This document shows positions 59,745 to 64,000 of a stretch of DNA of 64,000 bases, one piece after another. Under the pieces are notes generated by a model. That model ran no database searches, was not told the DNA's origin, and saw only the letters and a program-made list of their open reading frames with translations. The number at the start of each line of letters is the position of its first letter. The stretch's first letter is position 1. This stretch comes from Culex pipiens pallens. Lineage: Eukaryota > Arthropoda > Insecta > Diptera > Culicidae. The position numbers and the translations under genes were made by a program. The stretch spans positions 133,436,455 to 133,500,454 of the forward strand of contig NC_068937.1 of assembly GCF_016801865.2 (NCBI RefSeq). Reading direction: 5' to 3'.

Positions 59745-60252
59745 GTGCACTTTATCAAAACATCTTTACCGTACTTTTCGATTGCAAATTTGATTTTACA
59801 TTAAAAACTGAAGTAAAAAATGTTTTACTAAAATTATTTTTTTTAAGACAATTTTTTCTCTTCAAATAATACTAATTTTGCGGCAAAATGTTTGTCCATA
59901 CTTTTCTATGGCTCAAAATTTGCGTTTTTTGTCCCCTAAAACATTTTAGGAAATTTAAAAGATAAAATGAAATGGATTTTTAAAATTGTTTTTTTTTGTG
60001 AAAAAAGGCTAATTTAAAAATCGCCAAACAAAATTCCCGAGTACCTACTCTTACTGAATTGTCCTCACCAAAACCTACAACTTTGCCGAAGACAACAAAT
60101 CGAAATTACAGATTTTCGAATATTTATGTACCATTTTTGTATGGACAGCTGTAAAAATTGTATGGAGACTTGTATGGGTGAACCACTGAAACAAAATGGC
60201 TTCTTTGGTCATAGGAAAGGACCCAAAAAAGTTTTAAATCCATTTCCGGTTT
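59745..60252 (+). repeat. Dispersed repeat, copy 2 (partner 44910-45375)
   Basis: Same family as in the secreted-precursor intron, same orientation. Shares the CTACAACTTTGCCGAAGAC and CAAAATGGCTTCTTTGG blocks. Confidence 0.75.
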
Positions 60253-61617
60253 AGGTGGAGAATTGCTGATATTGTTATTGAAAAGTGCCCCATTTATGTG
60301 TGTTTTCTTATCTTAAAAAAAAAGAATTTTGGAATTATAAAAAACAGGACATTTTATGTTAAGTCTTTTAAGTTTGTTAATCCTGAATTTAAAATTTCAA
60401 ATCATTCTTCGATTTCTTTATATTTTTCCGGTTTGTGCTTTTTTATTTTAGAGATGAACTTATTTTTCAAACTATCAATTATTTTTAACAAAAAGCAGAA
60501 CAAATGAAAAAAGGGTTTCTCTTGGTATCACGGGCAAATTTGTTGAGGATAGTAATAGTTCGATTGAAGATTAGTATAAAATGTGGTGTAGAAAATACTA
60601 TCTGTACTTTTAACATGAGAACTTATAGGTTATTTAATCTTTCATCAAGTTCCGTGAATTTTTTATTTTTTGAAATAAATACTATCATTAATTCATGCAA
60701 TCATCATTTTATAAATCACTGAATATTTGTAACAAGACGCGACTCAGATTATCAGTTTCCAATCTCAAATTTAAATCCTTCTAGCAGCTCAAGAAAGAAA
60801 CGCCAAGTTGAAAACAATAAAGCTAAAGCAGGAAAATCAGAGACAATGTCTCGGGAGCGTGATTCTTGAATAATGCTAAAATTTGCATGAAACATGACGA
60901 CGCCGACAGCAGCCTCTGTAGAGTTCTTCCGCGATACCTCACCGTTTCGAAGAAAAAAAAGGCATACTTCTAGCGTGATCTTCTTCTTTTCCCTCCCCCC
61001 GACTAAGCTCAGCTCAACCCAGGAATAGGTTACATTTTGACATTCAACTGTCGTGGAGCGCGAGAATCCTTCCGCGTCCTCCTCCAGCCACGATTTACGA
61101 CAATGTTCGTCGATCCCCTTAGCACTAGCGTAGCACTATACCAGCACTGCTGGAAATGGCTTCATCGTGCTCGGAGGGTGCATCTTCTTCGTTTTGTTTT
61201 CTTTCTTTCAAGCCGAACTGGCATTAAATACCTGTTCGGAGTTGCTTCTGCGGGGCGCGATCGATCGATCGTGACTTCGAACTTTGATGCCGCGAGTGGG
61301 TTTTGTTTGCCTGCTTGTCATAACGCCTCGAAAAAAAGGGGAAAAACAGACAACAACACAGCAAATGGCATTATCGGTTGGCGCATTCCTTCGAAGTGCA
61401 TAATAATAAAGTAAGGGAGGATTTTCACTGAAAATTGTGCACAACAATGAAAAATTGAAGAAGCATTGTTGAGAGGACGTTCCGGGGCATGATTTATGAA
61501 GACTTTGATTTTTTTTACAGATATTTTGTCATCAACATTTGACTGAAAGCAAATCGATATTGCAGAAATTTAAATCATTTTTTTTTTAAAGGTAATTTTT
61601 TCAACAGAACGAATTAA
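60253..61617. other. Intergenic, no gene seen
   Basis: AT-rich to 60890, then more balanced sequence with a few short open stretches (61037-61414) that resemble no family I know and lack coding-like composition. Could hold regulatory sequence or a non-coding RNA; nothing supports a gene. Confidence 0.4.
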
Positions 61618-61623
61618 TTTATT
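61618..61623 (-). terminator. AATAAA poly(A) signal, prune
   Basis: Minus-strand AATAAA about 46 nt after the prune stop codon. Confidence 0.65.
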
Positions 61624-61668
61624 CAATGCTTGGTTCCATATAACAGATACTTTTCTAGCACCTTAATT

Positions 61669-62910
61669 TTAAACACTGCTGCCAAGTCCTTCCACAACGT
61701 TCGTCACTAAAGGCAAAAGATGCTTTCGAGTAACTCTCACGTTGCACTGTTGGAAAAATGATCCCTCCATTGTAACGTGATCGTGTTTCTTGAACGCAAA
61801 ATCCGGTGAAACGCTCGAGGTTAATTTGTTCAAAATCTGTAATTTAAAATTGTTTTAATTATTTTGCTCAAATGTCTTTTTTAGAGATTTACCTCTTGAT
61901 GTAACTTTTCGTTGTTAATATTTATAATTCCCAAATCCCTCTGCACGCTGCCTTCCGTCACTTTCATGCCCATCAGTACGATCACATTTGAGTTGGTTTT
62001 ATCTGCAAACTTTCGCAAATTCTCCCCAACTCCATCAAGTTTGATATACTCCTGAACCAAGATCGGATAACCAGGAATGGCCACCGTAATTCCATTCTTC
62101 GAAACTATCTTCAAATCTTTCGACAATATCTGCAGCGAATCGAGGCTGGAAACATCACTCCTTTTCGCAACCAGTTCATCAAACAGTTGCTTTCGATACT
62201 CTGGATACTTCGCCACCCCCAGACTACGCTCAATCAGTGCTGCCATTTCATGGTCCAGCGGTCGTGCTCGGTCAGCTTCTGCGGAAAAGTTCACCGTGTC
62301 CAGCACGATGGCCCCGTACAGAAGTCTCAGAACTTCAGCGTTCTCTCCAGTAACTTCCTTGCAAAGATCAACCTGTTCCATCAATTTGGTCACCAGAGTG
62401 GCACAAGAACCGACTTGCTCAATAAACTTGTAAGTCCCACCCTCGAGGCCAGAGTTCCCATCAAAGGGTCGATGGTCCACAACGGCTACGACGTTCCGTC
62501 GAAACCTGGACACGTGATGGTCAACCAGAACGAACTTGGTCTCACTTTGTCCCTCGGGAAGCTCAACCTCATCCCGGCACACCAAATCGGCCAAATCAAC
62601 TTGATTGGAGCGCAGAAAGTGAACGACTTCCGTCTTCAGCGGTAGCTCTTCGCGGGTCACGTTGAGGACTGGCAGCACTGGGTTGTTACATGTCGTGAGG
62701 GACTTTATAATTCCAGGGTTTTTCGCTAGATTGAAGGCCAAACAAAGGCAGCACACGGCGGAGTCCAAATCACAACTTTCGTTGCCGAGGACGATTAATT
62801 TTGGCAGCTGAAAAAGGTTAAATTAATAATATTTTTTTCAACCTTCTAAAATTTAGTAAACTTACTTTATTCCCAAGTATTGTTCTGCATTGTTTTAGAA
62901 ATTGATTCAT
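61669..62910 (-). CDS. prune: Prune homologue, DHH-family phosphoesterase
   Basis: Exons 62910-62866, 62807-61893 and 61836-61669, all joined in phase 0, give 375 residues. Motifs: GNESCDLDS with D28 and D30, VDHH (110-113), VDHRPFDG with D126, GSCATLVT and LDTVNF with D185, the metal-binding set of DHH-type exopolyphosphatases and prune proteins, followed by the C-terminal DHHA2-type half. Prune proteins hydrolyse short polyphosphates and have been linked to cyclic nucleotide turnover and cell motility; in flies the gene affects eye colour. The N-terminus MNQFLKQCRTILGNK matches the short start of human PRUNE1 (MEDYLQGCRAAL). The human-type C-terminal extension is absent, as expected for an insect form. 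Donors GTAAG and GTAAAT, acceptors TTTTCAG and TTACAG. Confidence 0.96.
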
Positions 62911-63634
62911 TTTGGTGGAATTCACAGCCTAAACCGGTCAATAAATACATAAACTCAATAAAAGACAAGCCGAACGAAATAAACAGCAAAGCAACCCGGC
63001 GAAAACTGACTGACGTCCCGAGTTGAAGAGAGCTACACGCTGATTTGGTTCTCAGCTCTCAGTGGAACGAGTTTATCGCTTGGAAGCGCGATTGTTACTG
63101 CTCGAGGCAAGGAGGAAACAAACTCGAAAGATACGCCCCAATCAATTTAATTCGTATTCTGTAACGGAATTCATATACAACTCGAATCGATTTCCGTTTC
63201 AGAAATCGAATTGAGTTGTAGAATTTTTTTAAAAAATTATTCATTTTTCATTAGGTCGTTGCAAATATTTTTCAAAGTTCATGTTAATTTATTAACTTGA
63301 GAAAAGAGGAATACATTTTTTTAAAGCGTGAATTTTCCATGCTTTTACCAAGATTTTTTTTTTGAAAGTGTAGTAAGTTTCTAAGTATAAATACACCGCA
63401 GTAGTTAGGCGGCTATAAACTCCTGTCACTCACAGCGTAGGAGAAGCGTGATTTTATCTTGCAATAGAAATAAATAAAATAAAGTGATGATGCATACAAA
63501 ATTTCGCGTCGGTATTGCGGTATTTTTAGAAAATTTGAGTATGTATTCAAGAAAAAAAAACTCTAATAAAGTAAAAACGCATGCAATATTTCGAATACTT
63601 TCGAAAAACGCGGTAGTTTGTGAAAATTTTAGTA
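62911..63634. other. Upstream region of prune, no gene seen
   Basis: Includes the prune 5' UTR and promoter; TCAGTCAGTTTTC on the minus strand near 63004-63016 holds initiator-like TCAGT words. 63145-63215 has a short inverted repeat (ATTCGATTTC-type words). No exon supported. Confidence 0.4.
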
Positions 63635-63874
63635 GGGGAAATATACCCATTCTAATCACTCTAAGCCGTTCGACCAATTCTCATCACTTTTGCTGTTTTC
63701 CGCTATTAAATCAACATTTCCAGATGTATCAACAATGGAGAGTTGCTTGCTCACTTCTATTTGAGCTATTTATTACTTTGGAACAGTCAAAAACTCTTTA
63801 TGAAAGCTGTAATTCATGATCAAAGTGCTGATAGGCTGATAATAGAAATAGGCTGAGAAAGGGTATAGTTCCCC
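63635..63874. mobile_element. 240-bp TAGGGGAA-family MITE, copy 2
   Basis: Ends GGGGAA / TTCCCC flanked by TA (63633-63634 and 63875-63876), interior shared with the copy at 55766-56005 (TTGCTTGCTCACTTCT, TGAGCTATTTAT). Exactly the same 240-bp length. Confidence 0.8.
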
Positions 63875-64000
63875 TATTTAAAAAAAACTCTTAGAAACTT
63901 TTTTTTATAAAGTGAAAATGCATACAAAATTTCGATTTGTTCAGTAAAGTTGAACTTTGCAACACTTGTATCGAAAAGTAACATTTTTCAATATTTTTTT

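Noticed and set aside
61037..61414. 125-residue open frame between the psq-type gene and prune
   Set aside because: No recognisable domain, biased composition, no splice or promoter support.

Overview
The window is eukaryotic nuclear DNA from an insect. Spliced genes with short and very long introns, an arthropod TATA plus TCAGT promoter, a peritrophin-like cuticular gene, and dense MITEs, tRNA-derived SINEs and an RNase-H-bearing non-LTR retrotransposon point to a culicine mosquito, probably Culex-like. The insect call is firm; the genus is inference. All gene models are read by eye from splice signals, phase continuity and remembered family features.

Layout. 1-6000 is a 7-bp satellite (CTAAAAA)n carrying two almost identical copies of a 678-bp inverted-repeat element, followed by a 9-bp satellite (6010-6390). 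Sec23 (+) spans 7521-13901. Chp1 (-) spans 15077-20499 and converges on Sec23; its 4.9-kb intron holds a hAT-like element with a TA-flanked element nested inside it. 20500-23600 is intergenic repeat DNA with a SINE. PIGS (+, five exons) spans 23903-37366. OGFOD1 (+) lies wholly inside PIGS intron 1, and PIGS intron 4 (9.6 kb) is a repeat reservoir: a polyA retro-insertion, a 98-bp near-perfect palindrome, a second SINE inside a 3-kb TIR element, and 8-bp and 9-bp satellites. Just beyond PIGS a foldback MITE is split by a full-length 6.35-kb non-LTR retrotransposon with both ORFs open (37587-43935).

The right third holds minus-strand genes: a small secreted, possibly neuropeptide-like, precursor (44297-46161) with a clear core promoter; a CPAP1-type chitin-binding cuticular protein with a long Q/T/P-rich tail (47632-52777, first exon perhaps at 55463-55496); a 183-residue protein with psq/CENP-B-type DNA-binding domains and no transposase domain (56560-57111); and prune, a DHH-family phosphoesterase (61669-62910). 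The spaces between hold piggyBac-like, TA-flanked and Helitron-like elements.

The genes are not a pathway. Sec23 (COPII coat), PIGS (GPI transamidase), OGFOD1 (ribosomal prolyl hydroxylase), Chp1 (Ca2+-binding cofactor) and prune are housekeeping genes; the secreted and cuticular genes are insect-specific. I found no evidence of a new enzymatic system. The notable items are structural: the nested OGFOD1 with a splice-compatible shared first exon, the satellite with co-amplified insertions, the young non-LTR element inside a foldback MITE, the long palindrome, and a possible 15-nt Sec23 microexon.
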